In this document: positions 25,495 to 35,049 of the stretch, one piece after another | Layout of the letters: each line of letters opens with the position of its first letter | How positions within the stretch are numbered: position 1 is the first letter of the stretch | Assembly (NCBI GenBank): GCA_029243025.1 | Contig: JAQWSU010000029.1 | Coordinates: forward strand, 1 to 64,000 | DNA: 64,000 bases | Direction: 5' to 3' | DNA from: Pirellulaceae bacterium | GTDB lineage: Bacteria > Planctomycetota > Planctomycetia > Pirellulales > Pirellulaceae | The notes under the pieces: model-generated | Told to the model about the DNA's origin: nothing | Database searches by the model: none | The model's input: only the letters and a program-made list of their open reading frames with translations | Translations under genes and position numbers: made by a program

Positions 25495-26151
25495 ATGCCC
25501 TCGAGAATTATAGCTATCGGTGACATTCATGGTTGTGCACAAGCGCTTAAACGCCTCTTACGGGAGCTACAGCCAAATCAAGATGATCTTGTGGTCCCAC
25601 TTGGAGACTACATTGATCGCGGTCCCGATAGCAAAGGAGTCATTGATCAACTGCTTGTCTTGGAAAGTCAGACGACGCTAAAACCGATTCTGGGTAACCA
25701 CGAAGAGATGATGATCGGTGTCGTTACTGGTGAAATGCAGCCAAGCTTGTGGACACGATATGGGGGAGTCGAAACCTTGGATTCCTATCAATTTGATGGT
25801 GACCTAAAAGTGATTCCACAGGCACATGTCGACTTTCTTAGCCGTTGTCTTGATTACGTCGAAACCGATTCGCACCTTTTCTTTCATGCGAATTACGAAG
25901 CCGATGTCAAGCCTGCCGAATTGGGGCCAATGGTTTTGCGTTGGCGATCTTTGGAAGAGGCCATGCCCGGTCCGCACAAAAGTGGAAAGGTGACCGTCGT
26001 GGGTCACACGCCGGACAAATATGGCGAGATCATGGATGTGGGCTACCTCAAATGTCTCGATACCTATTGCTATGGTGGTCAATGGCTGACCGCCATGGAT
26101 CTGCTCTCTGGAAAAATCTGGCAGGCAAACGATCGGGGCGAATTGCGGTAA
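25495..26151 (+). CDS. Serine/threonine phosphatase-type metallophosphoesterase
   Basis: The ATG at 25495 gives 218 residues and puts the first metal motif right at the N-terminus. The classic PPP signature is visible: GDIHG, GDYIDRGPDSKG and GNHEEMM, with later histidines in FHANY and VVGHTPDK. Members of this bacterial group remove phosphate from phosphoproteins or small nucleotides such as Ap4A in the cytoplasm. It stands alone between the BBP7 gene and the convergent dehydrogenase-like gene. The substrate cannot be told from the sequence. Confidence 0.88.
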   Translation: MPSRIIAIGDIHGCAQALKRLLRELQPNQDDLVVPLGDYIDRGPDSKGVIDQLLVLESQTTLKPILGNHEEMMIGVVTGEMQPSLWTRYGGVETLDSYQFDGDLKVIPQAHVDFLSRCLDYVETDSHLFFHANYEADVKPAELGPMVLRWRSLEEAMPGPHKSGKVTVVGHTPDKYGEIMDVGYLKCLDTYCYGGQWLTAMDLLSGKIWQANDRGELR

Positions 26152-26210
26152 GCTACTTGATCCTACGATTGAACGGGTGTTATCGGATGCCCTCACTGGC
26201 ATGATGATCG

Positions 26211-27689
26211 TTATTCAGGCAGGTAGTTGAGGGTGTAGTAGGCTTCTGCATGCAGCAGCTTTTTACCTGTTGCCGAGCGAACCCCATCCAAGTGCAGTTC
26301 GTGCACGTGACCCTCTTGTAGTCCGTCCACCGTCAATCGAACCGTTTTTCGGTCATCGGCGACTTCGATATTTGTGATTTGAGGCGTGGTGTGGTCGACC
26401 TCAGGGCTACCATAGCCGGATTGGTAAATGTAGGTGTAGGTACTCATCGCATAGGAAGCCGGATCAGCTGTTGTCACGGGGTCGGCAGGCAGAGTGAAGA
26501 GCAATTCAAAGCCGTCGGGTTTTGCTCGCATCTCCCGGACCTCAAAAGGGGTTTTTCCGGTCCAGTCGACGCGTTCCAGGGCATAAGGCTTGCGTCCCCG
26601 ACTTCCCCAACCCCGATTGGTGCCTCCGACAAACATTTGTCCTTGCGGGCTCATCAGCAACGCGAGCGATCCGGAGCCAAACCCGGAGCGAAATGGAAAA
26701 CAGGCACCTTGAAAATGTCCTTGGACTTTTTCGAGATAGACCCGCATCACGGTGCTGTGGGTTTGGTCACCAACAAACAATTGACCTTCGAAGGGACCAA
26801 AGCGACCCCCGCTTGTGTCACAAGTGATACCACTCGCTGATTGGCCCATTTTTTTATAGGGAAACAGAATTGCCGATGGTTCAAGGCTGGGGAATCGTTT
26901 GGCTTCGGTCATGATTCGACTGCCGCTTTTCGGCGAGGGTGGATTCGTACCCGCAGAGTCCGTCAGTTGCCAATACTTGTTGCCTGTCGGATTTCCTTGG
27001 AAGGAACCGGGCCGCAGGTGCTTTAAGCTACAGGTTCCATTCCAGGGACCTTGATTGTCTGTGTAGAAGACATCGCCATCCGCGTTCATGCCGATTCCCC
27101 CGGGGCTGCGGATGCCGCTGCAGGTAGGCAGAGTGGTGCCATCTTCTGAAACCCGCATGCACCAACCGCGGAATGGGCTGGCGTCTGCAGCGCTGCCAGA
27201 ACCCGTCAGGCAGAGCACGACCCAAAGTTGTCCCTGCGGATCAAACTTGGAACCAAATGCGTATTCGTGGTAATCACCGTTGATGCCCCAGTTATCTGAA
27301 ATCGTCTCGAATAGATCCGCTTTTCCGTCAGCGTTCTCGTCGGTCAGTCGTGTTATTTCTCCCCGTTGGGTTGCATAGAGTTTTCCATCACGTTTGGCTA
27401 AGCCCAGCACCTCGTGCAATCCGCCGGCGAATTTCTGGAAACGTATGTCTTCGTTGGGTTTATCTGAGAAAACGCCTTCGACCAGGTAGATGTCACCACG
27501 ACGCGAGCTTACTGCTAAGCGTTCGTCTGGCATCATTTCCATGGCGCCGACTTCCAGGAAAACCGACTCTGGAATTGGCAATTCTGTAATCAGGTAGTAT
27601 TGGTCTTCGTTGGTTTCGCACCGAGCAGTAGAAAAAGTGCCTAATGCGATGACTGCAAGGAGGATGATTTGTCGCATCGAAATCACCAT
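26211..27689 (-). CDS. Secreted glucose/sorbosone dehydrogenase-like beta-propeller protein
   Basis: The protein has 492 residues. A signal peptide is present ([18 protein letters not shown]). An internal ATG at 27677 is an equally good start, since the one at 27689 overlaps the upstream stop by 7 nt. Propeller motifs include [80 protein letters not shown] and a late [13 protein letters not shown]-type blade. It resembles PQQ-dependent sugar dehydrogenases and the propeller proteins that planctomycetes pair with cytochromes. The preceding gene encodes a five-haem cytochrome, so the two may form a periplasmic electron-transfer pair (inference). Catalytic activity is not proven by the sequence. 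Confidence 0.8.
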   Translation of the reverse strand: MVISMRQIILLAVIALGTFSTARCETNEDQYYLITELPIPESVFLEVGAMEMMPDERLAVSSRRGDIYLVEGVFSDKPNEDIRFQKFAGGLHEVLGLAKRDGKLYATQRGEITRLTDENADGKADLFETISDNWGINGDYHEYAFGSKFDPQGQLWVVLCLTGSGSAADASPFRGWCMRVSEDGTTLPTCSGIRSPGGIGMNADGDVFYTDNQGPWNGTCSLKHLRPGSFQGNPTGNKYWQLTDSAGTNPPSPKSGSRIMTEAKRFPSLEPSAILFPYKKMGQSASGITCDTSGGRFGPFEGQLFVGDQTHSTVMRVYLEKVQGHFQGACFPFRSGFGSGSLALLMSPQGQMFVGGTNRGWGSRGRKPYALERVDWTGKTPFEVREMRAKPDGFELLFTLPADPVTTADPASYAMSTYTYIYQSGYGSPEVDHTTPQITNIEVADDRKTVRLTVDGLQEGHVHELHLDGVRSATGKKLLHAEAYYTLNYLPE

Positions 27690-30385
27690 GAGTATGTTTG
27701 AGTAAAGGTAGTGTCTTGATCAGTGAGAGGAATGTACAAGAGCAATTCCTGCTTGCCCTGGCGGTTGCGGATTTGCGGCTGGGTACTCGCTGGGAACTTG
27801 ATTTGTAAAGTATCGTCGACCACGAACTGATGATCATTTTCCGCTTCGATCTTTTGTCCGACCGCAGCCCGATGCCAGATTCCGGGGGTTGAGCCGTCGG
27901 ATTTGATCGTGAATGTTCGGGCGAGGCCGACCGATTGTTGATCCTCCATGACGTTGGGAGTGTCTTGGATCGATAGGTTCTTCAGTTGGTACAAAAAGGT
28001 GGGGCGGTTCTCGTCGCTGAGCCGATAGCCGCGAAATGTGAGTTCGGACTCGGATGGCCAAGTCGCATCTTGCGAGGCGAGGAGGGCAAATTCAGGGCCG
28101 TCCGCCAAAGTGATCAGATTTCCACCTGCCGGCGGTTCAAAGCCTTGTCCGCGACCCGTCCAATGGCGTTTGGCGTCGATGAATGAGCCTTGCCAGATAA
28201 GGGCCAGACGGCAGCCTTGGGCATCGAATGCCAAGCTGACCTGCTCGGGAAATCCGACTCCAATCGCACGCGGTCCGGCGCCTTGGATAAAGTTGCGGTA
28301 GATGATCGCTTCGTCGGTTGGAACGAGCTCCATCGAGTTAGTGACTAAGCCAGATGGGACACGCGCTCGGTCGCCGTCAGCGAGGTAGTTCCAGACGGCT
28401 TGGATTTGACGATCGCTGTTTCCACCCAAGATTTCTGGCAGTAAGCTCTCGCCCTCGGCTGGCCACGCGGAAGGCATGCGGGTGCCCCGGCGATAAATCT
28501 GGGGATTGCGGACGTATCTGCGAAACCAATCTTCCTGAAGCCGTTTGTTCATCGTGGTCATGCTGATCGCTTGGATGCCGGTTGCGTTGTATTTCCCAAA
28601 GGTATGACACTTAATGCAGGAGAAGCCCTTGTTGCCAACCATCTTCCGGCCCGCCTGCCGAGACTCTTTCCGAGTGAGTGGAATTTCAGGCAGTCCTTCG
28701 ACGCGATCTAACGTCGCAAAAAGATTTCCCAATTCTTGCACTTCGGGTGCTTGGAATTGCGGCATGCGAGTTTTCATGGAGGGGCGATCTTTGGCCCCTT
28801 GGGTCAAGACCGTCGTTAGCCAGTCTGGTTTCAATTTCTCACCAATGTGATCGAGCGTTGGCGGAAGTCGCCCCTCGTCACCCATTTCCGGTTGGGTAGA
28901 CACAAAGTGAGAGTTGCGGGCCTGTTCGACACCGCCAAGGCCATCTCGCTCATGACATGCGACGCAATTGAAGGTTTGAAGAGTGGAACTCAATTTCTCT
29001 GGAGCAGACAATGTTTGGGTGCCGACTCGTTTCCGGATTGCTTGATTGAGTGACTTCCGTTGTTGAGGGCTGAACGCAAAGAGAGGTGCGTTGACGCTCG
29101 GTTGTTCTGTCAGGCAGCCTCGTTCCGCATTCAGGGCCAAGAGGTCGGGCGCGGTCGAGGCGGTTTGCGATTTTCCAATCGGATGACAGTGAACGCATCC
29201 TTTCTTCTCAAATAACAGCCGACCGTTTGAGACCAAAGACGGATTGGGCAAGAGTGGTTTTTCTTGGTCAAGCACTCCAATTTCTTTCCGAACCAGCTCG
29301 TGAGCTTTCCTTCGTTTTAAACCGGGACCTTCGATTTCGAGTTCAAGTTCCTCGCCTCCACCAATTTCGATGTAGTCCAAAGTGATTTGGTGAATACCCG
29401 CATCCAGATCAATGGTTTTGCTCAGCCAATTCATGCTGTGCTCACCGTCGTTGTCGATCAGTAGATCTTTATCGACCCAGAGTTTGGATCCGTCATCCGA
29501 GCCGAGGTGAAAGTGATAAGTTCCGCTGCGTGGAATCTCCAACTGTGCTTCGAAACGTAGGCCGAAATGATCTCCTCCGCCTGCGGCCCGCGCGTTGAAG
29601 GTTTCCGTACCGCCTTGGCTCGTGGGTGTCATTTGACTAAAGTCTGGGATGCGTTTCCAACGACCACGGAACTCCGAAAACGCGATCCCTGCCTGTTCAG
29701 GGACGTCCGGCAGCAGATAGCTTGCCACGTCATCGGCCTGCTGTTGGCTCAGGTTGAAGCTTGGCATGCGGCCAGCAGGGCGCGCCTCATGCGGGGTTCG
29801 CAGGAAATTGGCCAGGCTCGAAAGGCTGTACTTTGCCGACAAGTCACCCTGTGGAACCGAGGTGGGCAGCGGCTTGCTGTCGGCCTGCTTGTCGTCATGG
29901 CAGGCAAGACAACCAACCGTTTCATAAATCGCTTTGCCCCTTGCTTTTGAGCCAATTCTGGCCGTTTGTTGAGTGGGGCGGACATCGGTCAGGGAGCCAA
30001 GGTAATGCACGATGGCTTCCACTTCTGCGGCCGTTTTTGTTGGCGATTGATGATGAAATAGATTCGGCATCGTCGTACCCGGTTTAATTCGATTCGGATT
30101 CGCGATGAATTGCTGCAGGTATTCATGGGCGATACGACCAGCAGCCGATTGCAGGTTGGGGGCCGGTTTTCCCTTAATCGTCGACGATTGGTGACAGGCC
30201 ACGCAGTTGAGTTCACCGAGTAGCAGACGCCCAGCCGACAAGCCGTTTTGTTGGGAGGCAAATCGCTCATAGGCGGGGATGATCGGATGATTCAGCTGGC
30301 AAGTTGCGAACCGTGTGGAAGTGAGCAGCACAAGAGCAGGAAGGAAATACCAAACGGTTGCTTGGCATAGCATGTTGTGTTTCAT
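27683..30385 (-). CDS. Five-haem cytochrome c protein with PA14-like domain
   Basis: The ATG at 30385 gives 900 residues with a signal peptide ([16 protein letters not shown]). A longer frame up to 30511 lacks one. Five CXXCH haem sites are visible: CVACH (61-65), CLACH (159-163), CVHCH (397-401), CVACH (474-478) and CIKCH (590-594). Methionines in TMPN, RMPSF, RMPQF and RMPSAW are axial-ligand candidates. Residues ~240-355 form a PA14-like carbohydrate-binding module ([19 protein letters not shown]). The C-terminal ~220 residues have no haem and resemble the domain found in planctomycete dehydrogenase-cytochromes. It overlaps the next gene by 7 nt and likely passes electrons from it in the periplasm. 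It lies 156 nt downstream of the sugar cluster. Confidence 0.87.
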   Translation of the reverse strand: MKHNMLCQATVWYFLPALVLLTSTRFATCQLNHPIIPAYERFASQQNGLSAGRLLLGELNCVACHQSSTIKGKPAPNLQSAAGRIAHEYLQQFIANPNRIKPGTTMPNLFHHQSPTKTAAEVEAIVHYLGSLTDVRPTQQTARIGSKARGKAIYETVGCLACHDDKQADSKPLPTSVPQGDLSAKYSLSSLANFLRTPHEARPAGRMPSFNLSQQQADDVASYLLPDVPEQAGIAFSEFRGRWKRIPDFSQMTPTSQGGTETFNARAAGGGDHFGLRFEAQLEIPRSGTYHFHLGSDDGSKLWVDKDLLIDNDGEHSMNWLSKTIDLDAGIHQITLDYIEIGGGEELELEIEGPGLKRRKAHELVRKEIGVLDQEKPLLPNPSLVSNGRLLFEKKGCVHCHPIGKSQTASTAPDLLALNAERGCLTEQPSVNAPLFAFSPQQRKSLNQAIRKRVGTQTLSAPEKLSSTLQTFNCVACHERDGLGGVEQARNSHFVSTQPEMGDEGRLPPTLDHIGEKLKPDWLTTVLTQGAKDRPSMKTRMPQFQAPEVQELGNLFATLDRVEGLPEIPLTRKESRQAGRKMVGNKGFSCIKCHTFGKYNATGIQAISMTTMNKRLQEDWFRRYVRNPQIYRRGTRMPSAWPAEGESLLPEILGGNSDRQIQAVWNYLADGDRARVPSGLVTNSMELVPTDEAIIYRNFIQGAGPRAIGVGFPEQVSLAFDAQGCRLALIWQGSFIDAKRHWTGRGQGFEPPAGGNLITLADGPEFALLASQDATWPSESELTFRGYRLSDENRPTFLYQLKNLSIQDTPNVMEDQQSVGLARTFTIKSDGSTPGIWHRAAVGQKIEAENDHQFVVDDTLQIKFPASTQPQIRNRQGKQELLLYIPLTDQDTTFTQTYSW

Positions 30386-30541
30386 GGCAGACTTTACTGG
30401 AGTGCGTTCGTCAAACGGTTGAGGAACGAACGGTTGCCAGACGACTCGAGGAGTTCCGATGGCGGGACAGTAATAGGCTAAGATTGTAACGCGCCTGTCG
30501 GCAGGCAACAAAGCAAACCTGGCCCGTTTTTCGCATCGTGT

Positions 30542-31381
30542 TTAAGAAGTGAGTTGATAGAAATGTTGTGCGGTTTTTCCCAAGATGGCCGCCTGTTCGC
30601 TTTCAGTTAGCGAGTTGATCGTCGATATGAGCGCTTCATGAACTTGTCGATAGCTGGCTGCCAACTCACAGACGGGCCAGTCTGATCCGAACATGCAACG
30701 TTCTGGACCAAAACATTCGATTGCCGTTTCGACATACGGCCGCAGATCTTCAGCCGTCCACGATTGCCAGTTGGCTTCTGTGACCATTCCAGACAGTTTG
30801 CAGTAGACGTTCGGGAAACGAGCGGCTGCTCGGAAATTATCGATCCAGTTGTCGAATCGCTGATGTTTGATTTCTGGCTTTGCGAGGTGATCAATCACCA
30901 TCGGTAGTTCGGGGCAAGCGGTGGCTAACGTTGTGGCGTGCTTTAAGTGTTTGGTGAAAAACAATAGATCGAAGGGGACTCCATGTCGTTCCAAGACTTT
31001 CAGCCCCTTGATGACATCTGCTCGAATGATAAAGTCAACGTCGGACTCGTCGTGAGTGACATGACGAATACCGACGAACTTTTTTCGATCCTTAAACGCC
31101 AGTAACTGCTCCTCACATTGCTCGCTCGCTAAATCAACCCAGCCGACGACTCCGGCGATGAATTCATTTTGCTCAGCCAGGTTCAACACCCAGTGATTTT
31201 CTGCAACGTTGTGTTGGGTTTGTACGAAAATCGTTTTGTCGATGCCAACTTCGTCGATCAACGGTTTTAGATCATTTGGCAGGAAGCTTCGGCGGATGGG
31301 TGTTAGTGCTTCGTCATTTAGCCAGTCGTAGTCGAATCGACCGAGTTCCCAGAAATGTTGATGCGCGTCAATTCTTGTCAT
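30542..31381 (-). CDS. Amidohydrolase, L-fuconolactonase/L-galactonolactonase type
   Basis: The protein has 279 residues, the usual length for the amidohydrolase-2 lactonases. Metal and active-site motifs are DAHQHFWE (HQH at 7-9), a GIRH motif, MVIDHLAKP, YCKLSGM and MFGSDWPVC. Family members open sugar lactones such as L-fucono- or L-galactono-lactone in the cytoplasm. It follows the aldo-keto reductase gene by 46 nt on the same strand. That enzyme would make exactly such a lactone, so the two steps fit. The sequence does not tell which sugar it prefers. Confidence 0.87.
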   Translation of the reverse strand: MTRIDAHQHFWELGRFDYDWLNDEALTPIRRSFLPNDLKPLIDEVGIDKTIFVQTQHNVAENHWVLNLAEQNEFIAGVVGWVDLASEQCEEQLLAFKDRKKFVGIRHVTHDESDVDFIIRADVIKGLKVLERHGVPFDLLFFTKHLKHATTLATACPELPMVIDHLAKPEIKHQRFDNWIDNFRAAARFPNVYCKLSGMVTEANWQSWTAEDLRPYVETAIECFGPERCMFGSDWPVCELAASYRQVHEALISTINSLTESEQAAILGKTAQHFYQLTS

Positions 31382-31427
31382 CTACGTTTCCTTCAGAGCG
31401 AAAGGTCGAACGCTGGATCCCAGTTCG

Positions 31428-32372
31428 TCAGAGTTCGTCATTGTTTTCTGGACGACCTTCGATGTAGAACCAATTGTGGATAGGGCGCAGTATTTCCAGC
31501 ACTTCGGCCAACAGCTGTTGGTCGAGCGGTTGACTGGCCCAATCGACCCACTGAGCCACTCTTTGCGGGTTGGCAGAACCGGTGACGCAGGTTGTCATGT
31601 CCGGATTCGCGAGTGAGAACTGTAACGCCAATTGAGCGATGTCGATTCCCTGTGATCTACAGTGGTGTGCTGCTGATTGGCAGATTTGACGGACCTGATC
31701 GGTGGCCTTGTGCCAAGGTGGTAAGGCAGCATTTGTCAAAAGACGAGCTGAAAATGGGGCCGCGTTCATGATGCCTACACCCTTCTCTTTCAAAAAAGGT
31801 ACCAAGTCCGCCAACATCGTGTTTTGAAGCGTGTAATGGTTGTAGGAAAGGATTACATCTAAGTCGGCGTGATCGAGCACATAGCGAAACATTTTCATCG
31901 GATATCCCGAAACGCCGATGAAACGCACCTTGCCTTGTTGTTGGACGCGTCGCAGGGCCGGTAAAGTTTCTTCGACGATCTGCGACATCTCCACGAATTC
32001 AAGATCGTGGCAGAGAATGATGTCTAAATGTTCGACCCCCATGCGATGGAGGCTAATGTCAACGCTTTCGATGACTCGACGAGCGGAAAAATCAAAGTGA
32101 TTCACATCGTATCGGCCGAGCTTTGTCCCCAGGTAATAACTGTCGCGGGGGATGTCACGTAGTGCCAGCCCAAGTAAAACCTCGGACATGCCACGACCGT
32201 AAAAGGGTGACGTGTCGATAAAGTTCATACCCAGATCGAGAGCCGTATGCACAGAGCGTAAGGCTTCCGACACATCGACTTGTCGGAATTCCTGGCCAAG
32301 TGACGACGCGCCGAAGCTCAGTGTCGATAATTCGATTCCCGTGTTCCCAAGGCTTCGAAATTGCATCGTCAA
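31428..32372 (-). CDS. Aldo-keto reductase, L-galactose/L-fucose dehydrogenase type
   Basis: The protein has 314 residues. AKR catalytic features are D53/Y58-like in DTSPFYGRGMSE, a lysine in LGTKLGRYD and a histidine in IILCHDLEF. The segment VILSYNHYTLQNTMLADLVP followed by GIMNAAPFSARLLT is characteristic of the plant L-galactose dehydrogenase and bacterial L-fucose dehydrogenase group. That group oxidises the C1 of an L-galacto-configured sugar to the lactone with NAD(P). It is part of the minus-strand cluster, between the mutarotase and the lactonase genes. A start two codons in is possible. Confidence 0.87.
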   Translation of the reverse strand: MTMQFRSLGNTGIELSTLSFGASSLGQEFRQVDVSEALRSVHTALDLGMNFIDTSPFYGRGMSEVLLGLALRDIPRDSYYLGTKLGRYDVNHFDFSARRVIESVDISLHRMGVEHLDIILCHDLEFVEMSQIVEETLPALRRVQQQGKVRFIGVSGYPMKMFRYVLDHADLDVILSYNHYTLQNTMLADLVPFLKEKGVGIMNAAPFSARLLTNAALPPWHKATDQVRQICQSAAHHCRSQGIDIAQLALQFSLANPDMTTCVTGSANPQRVAQWVDWASQPLDQQLLAEVLEILRPIHNWFYIEGRPENNDEL

Positions 32373-32459
32373 GTCCTTCGTGTCGTTCTTTTTGCCGAGG
32401 GCTTTGTAGCGGTGACTTTACTCAGTGATCCAATGATGTTTGTAGTCTGATCGTCAAGT

Positions 32460-32909
32460 TCAGGAATCCATGCGGACACCGACCGCAAGTAGCAAGTTGG
32501 CAAACCGTTGTTGGTCGGCTGTTTGGATAGTCAAAACGAGATCTTTGGTGCAAACGGCATCATAGAATGCCCATTTTTCGATCGGTTCTAATTCAAGACG
32601 AAGGCCTGCTTCGGCGATCGCGGCTTTGTATTCCGCCCAAACGGGCGGATCCTCGCTCAAGGCATAGGGTCCGCTCGTTTCGTACATCATCGTATTAGCG
32701 ATATCAATTGGAATGGCGCTCAGAATTGCTCGTAGTACCTGGGTGCAGGTGACGATTCCAGGCGATAGATTCAAGCTCACCAATTCGGCATTGGGACCGA
32801 GTGTCGTGGAGGCGGGGTAGTTGCCGTCCGCGATCAAGATGCGCGCATGATGGCCTGCGCGCCCGAGTACTTCATTGATTTTAGGGTGAATTAATTGATG
32901 ATTTAACAT
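32460..32909 (-). CDS. RbsD/FucU-family sugar mutarotase
   Basis: The protein has 149 residues. The family pattern is clear: an N-terminal GHHARILIADGNYP (His and Asp active-site residues), then a C-terminal WAFYDAV matching the FYERA region of FucU. FucU interconverts the anomers of L-fucose; RbsD acts on ribose pyranose/furanose forms. In a cluster with an L-galactose/L-fucose-type dehydrogenase, the FucU role is the better guess. It starts 17 nt after the uxaE stop. Confidence 0.85.
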   Translation of the reverse strand: MLNHQLIHPKINEVLGRAGHHARILIADGNYPASTTLGPNAELVSLNLSPGIVTCTQVLRAILSAIPIDIANTMMYETSGPYALSEDPPVWAEYKAAIAEAGLRLELEPIEKWAFYDAVCTKDLVLTIQTADQQRFANLLLAVGVRMDS

Positions 32910-32926
32910 CTTGCAACTCCCTGCAA

Positions 32927-34210
32927 TTACAGACCGGCCTGTAAGGCGCGTAGGTGGCGAGCGAAGTGGTCTTCCAAGACTTCGGTGTACGTGTCGAGGT
33001 GATTTTCGAGAACGCTGCGGACGGCTGGCCCGTGTTGCTCGTGGGTCAGGACAGAGCCAAAGGTGCAGTGAAGGATTTGGCGTCCGGGAAAGGTGAATCC
33101 TTTGCCTTCGGGAACCTCTGACCAGAGTTCAAGATAAAGTCTTTCGAGTTCTCGGTCATCTTGAATGTTGGCGGGCGATGCGACGGAATCAAGTGTCGCA
33201 GAAATGTGGTAGGTGGCCTTGTCCGTGTTGAATCTCGCTCGTGAAAAGTCGATCAGCTCACGGAATAAACGGGGTTCGTGTTTTGCGACCACACGCAGGG
33301 CTTCTAGGTAACTTGTACCGGCTGTTTTGACGTGGAATTTGCCCTGCGTTGTTCGTGCCAAAGCGGCATACATCGATAGTTTATCGGAGCCGGAGTGCAG
33401 ACTTAATTTGTACGGGCCAAGCAGGCTGGCGATCGCAGCATGATCGCGCAGGGACGCCTCTAACGCATCAACATCGCCTTTGAAATCTACGCCCTTTTCA
33501 AAGTCTCCAATGAATCTCGGCGCCAAGCTCACCAGTTTCATGCCTCGTTGCAGACATTGGTCAGCGATAATAAAGTGTTCGGCCAACGTGGTGGGTTGTT
33601 CTGTTTCGTCAACGCTTAGCTCGATTTCATAATCGCGATCCGCCTGATCGTGAACCGTTTTGATATAATCTGCCAGTTCAATCGCATGATTGAGAGCGAG
33701 ACCATATTTGACGGCGGCACGCATGCAAGCTTCTTCATTGAGTTCGATTCGCGTTCCGGTTGCGAGTTCGACGGTGCGGCCAAGATATCCGTTGGGCCAA
33801 CTGATCTGATCGGCGATTGCCTCGTATTTTGATCTTAGAGTTGTTTCATCGTAATCATCCGCTTGGGCGTCGACGTGGTCGGAGGGATCGATCGTAAAGA
33901 AGGTGAAGCCGGCCTCGAACGTAAGATCGACGTCATCGTTTGTTTTGAGGTGATCCGCGTCGGCCCCAGTAGCTCGTGTCCAGCCCGATTCAGTCATGCC
34001 CGTTAACGCTTCCAGCATGACTTGTTTGGCCGTCCGCTGAGTTCGCGTCATCTCTCGGATCGACTGTTGCGGGTAAATGGCTTCGATTCCCGCTCCAGCT
34101 TGTTTCATGGCAGCAACGTGGCCTGGTGTCGCTAGGCCGATACGGTCGCCAAAGCCGAAGCTGGGCGCAAGTCCCAGGGTGATGGGTTTTGGATCCTGAC
34201 GGGTGTTCAT
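32927..34210 (-). CDS. uxaE: Tagaturonate epimerase family protein
   Basis: The protein has 427 residues. It follows the UxaE pattern closely: SFGFGDRIGLATPGHVAAMK, QQSIREMTRT, GADADHLKTNDDV, FFTIDPSDHVD, ELSVDETEQPTT, YKLSLHSGSDKLSMY and FHVKTAGTSYLEAL. Known UxaE proteins are longer at the N-terminus by some 70-80 residues. Here the first motif starts almost at the initiator, so the extra leader domain is missing. UxaE converts D-tagaturonate to D-fructuronate without phosphorylation. It is 13 nt from the upstream gene and 17 nt from the downstream gene, so the operon is firm. Confidence 0.87.
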   Translation of the reverse strand: MNTRQDPKPITLGLAPSFGFGDRIGLATPGHVAAMKQAGAGIEAIYPQQSIREMTRTQRTAKQVMLEALTGMTESGWTRATGADADHLKTNDDVDLTFEAGFTFFTIDPSDHVDAQADDYDETTLRSKYEAIADQISWPNGYLGRTVELATGTRIELNEEACMRAAVKYGLALNHAIELADYIKTVHDQADRDYEIELSVDETEQPTTLAEHFIIADQCLQRGMKLVSLAPRFIGDFEKGVDFKGDVDALEASLRDHAAIASLLGPYKLSLHSGSDKLSMYAALARTTQGKFHVKTAGTSYLEALRVVAKHEPRLFRELIDFSRARFNTDKATYHISATLDSVASPANIQDDRELERLYLELWSEVPEGKGFTFPGRQILHCTFGSVLTHEQHGPAVRSVLENHLDTYTEVLEDHFARHLRALQAGL

Positions 34211-34223
34211 GCCTGATCTCCGG

Positions 34224-35036
34224 CTACGCGGTGAGTTGTTTAAAGGCGTTGATTGTCATCTCTGCCGCTGTTTGCGAATCGGGTATCGGAAAGGCTTCCG
34301 CCGAGAGGTAGCCGTCGTAGCCGATCTCGTTCAGTGCCGCGATGATGGGCGGAAAGTCGAGATGGCCCGCACCGACTGGTTGGCGATTTGAGTCGACGAA
34401 GTGCACGTGTCCGATCCGATGTCCGCCGGACTTGATGGCAGTCGCCAAGTCGGCTTCTTCGATATTCATGTGAAACAGATCCGCCAAGAGCACCACATTG
34501 TCGGTTTGAATCCCGTCGAGTAACTCGACTCCACTCTGGACTGTATTGCAGAGGTTGGTTTCATAACGATTCAGGGGTTCGTAGATCAGCGGGACTTCGT
34601 GAGCGGCGGCTTTCGTTCCCAGTTTTTCCAATGCTTGTTGCAAATAACTGAGGGCTGTCGTGCGATCCGTGGCGGCATCCCAACGCCCTTGCATGGATCC
34701 GATAATCGCGGATGCTTGGAACGAAGCTGCCAGTTCGATAATCGATTCGACAAACGAAATCGCTTCGGCCCGTTTGTCTTGGCTGGGGTCGGTGAGGGTG
34801 AGTCGGTGTTTGACCCAGCCGGCTCCCGTGCCGACTGCGGCCAGCTGCAAATCGTATTCGCCAAGTAGTTGCCTTAGCTTGGCTTGGTCAATCGCTTCCA
34901 CCGAAGGAGGAAATACCTCGACGGCATCGTATCCTAACTTGGCGGCTCGTTGGCAGCCATCTTCGAGGCCATCCCAAAACACGAAGGGACCACCGCGAGC
35001 TTCTTCGACCAAACTAATCGTGACACAAGATTTCAT
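34224..35036 (-). CDS. TIM-barrel sugar (phosphate) isomerase/epimerase
   Basis: The protein has 270 residues and is of the xylose-isomerase-like TIM-barrel group. Metal ligands can be placed in IYEPLNRYETNLCNT (Glu), LLADLFHMNIEE (Asp, His), GHVHFVDSNRQPVGAGHLDF (His) and YLSAEAFP (Glu). The NRYETN pattern is typical of 3- and 5-keto-sugar epimerases, including the IolO 5-keto-L-gluconate epimerase, whose product is D-tagaturonate. Its neighbour UxaE uses tagaturonate, which makes such a role attractive, but this is inference. Spacing is 13 nt on both sides. Confidence 0.82.
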   Translation of the reverse strand: MKSCVTISLVEEARGGPFVFWDGLEDGCQRAAKLGYDAVEVFPPSVEAIDQAKLRQLLGEYDLQLAAVGTGAGWVKHRLTLTDPSQDKRAEAISFVESIIELAASFQASAIIGSMQGRWDAATDRTTALSYLQQALEKLGTKAAAHEVPLIYEPLNRYETNLCNTVQSGVELLDGIQTDNVVLLADLFHMNIEEADLATAIKSGGHRIGHVHFVDSNRQPVGAGHLDFPPIIAALNEIGYDGYLSAEAFPIPDSQTAAEMTINAFKQLTA

Positions 35037-35049
35037 GATGTTCCCTTGT

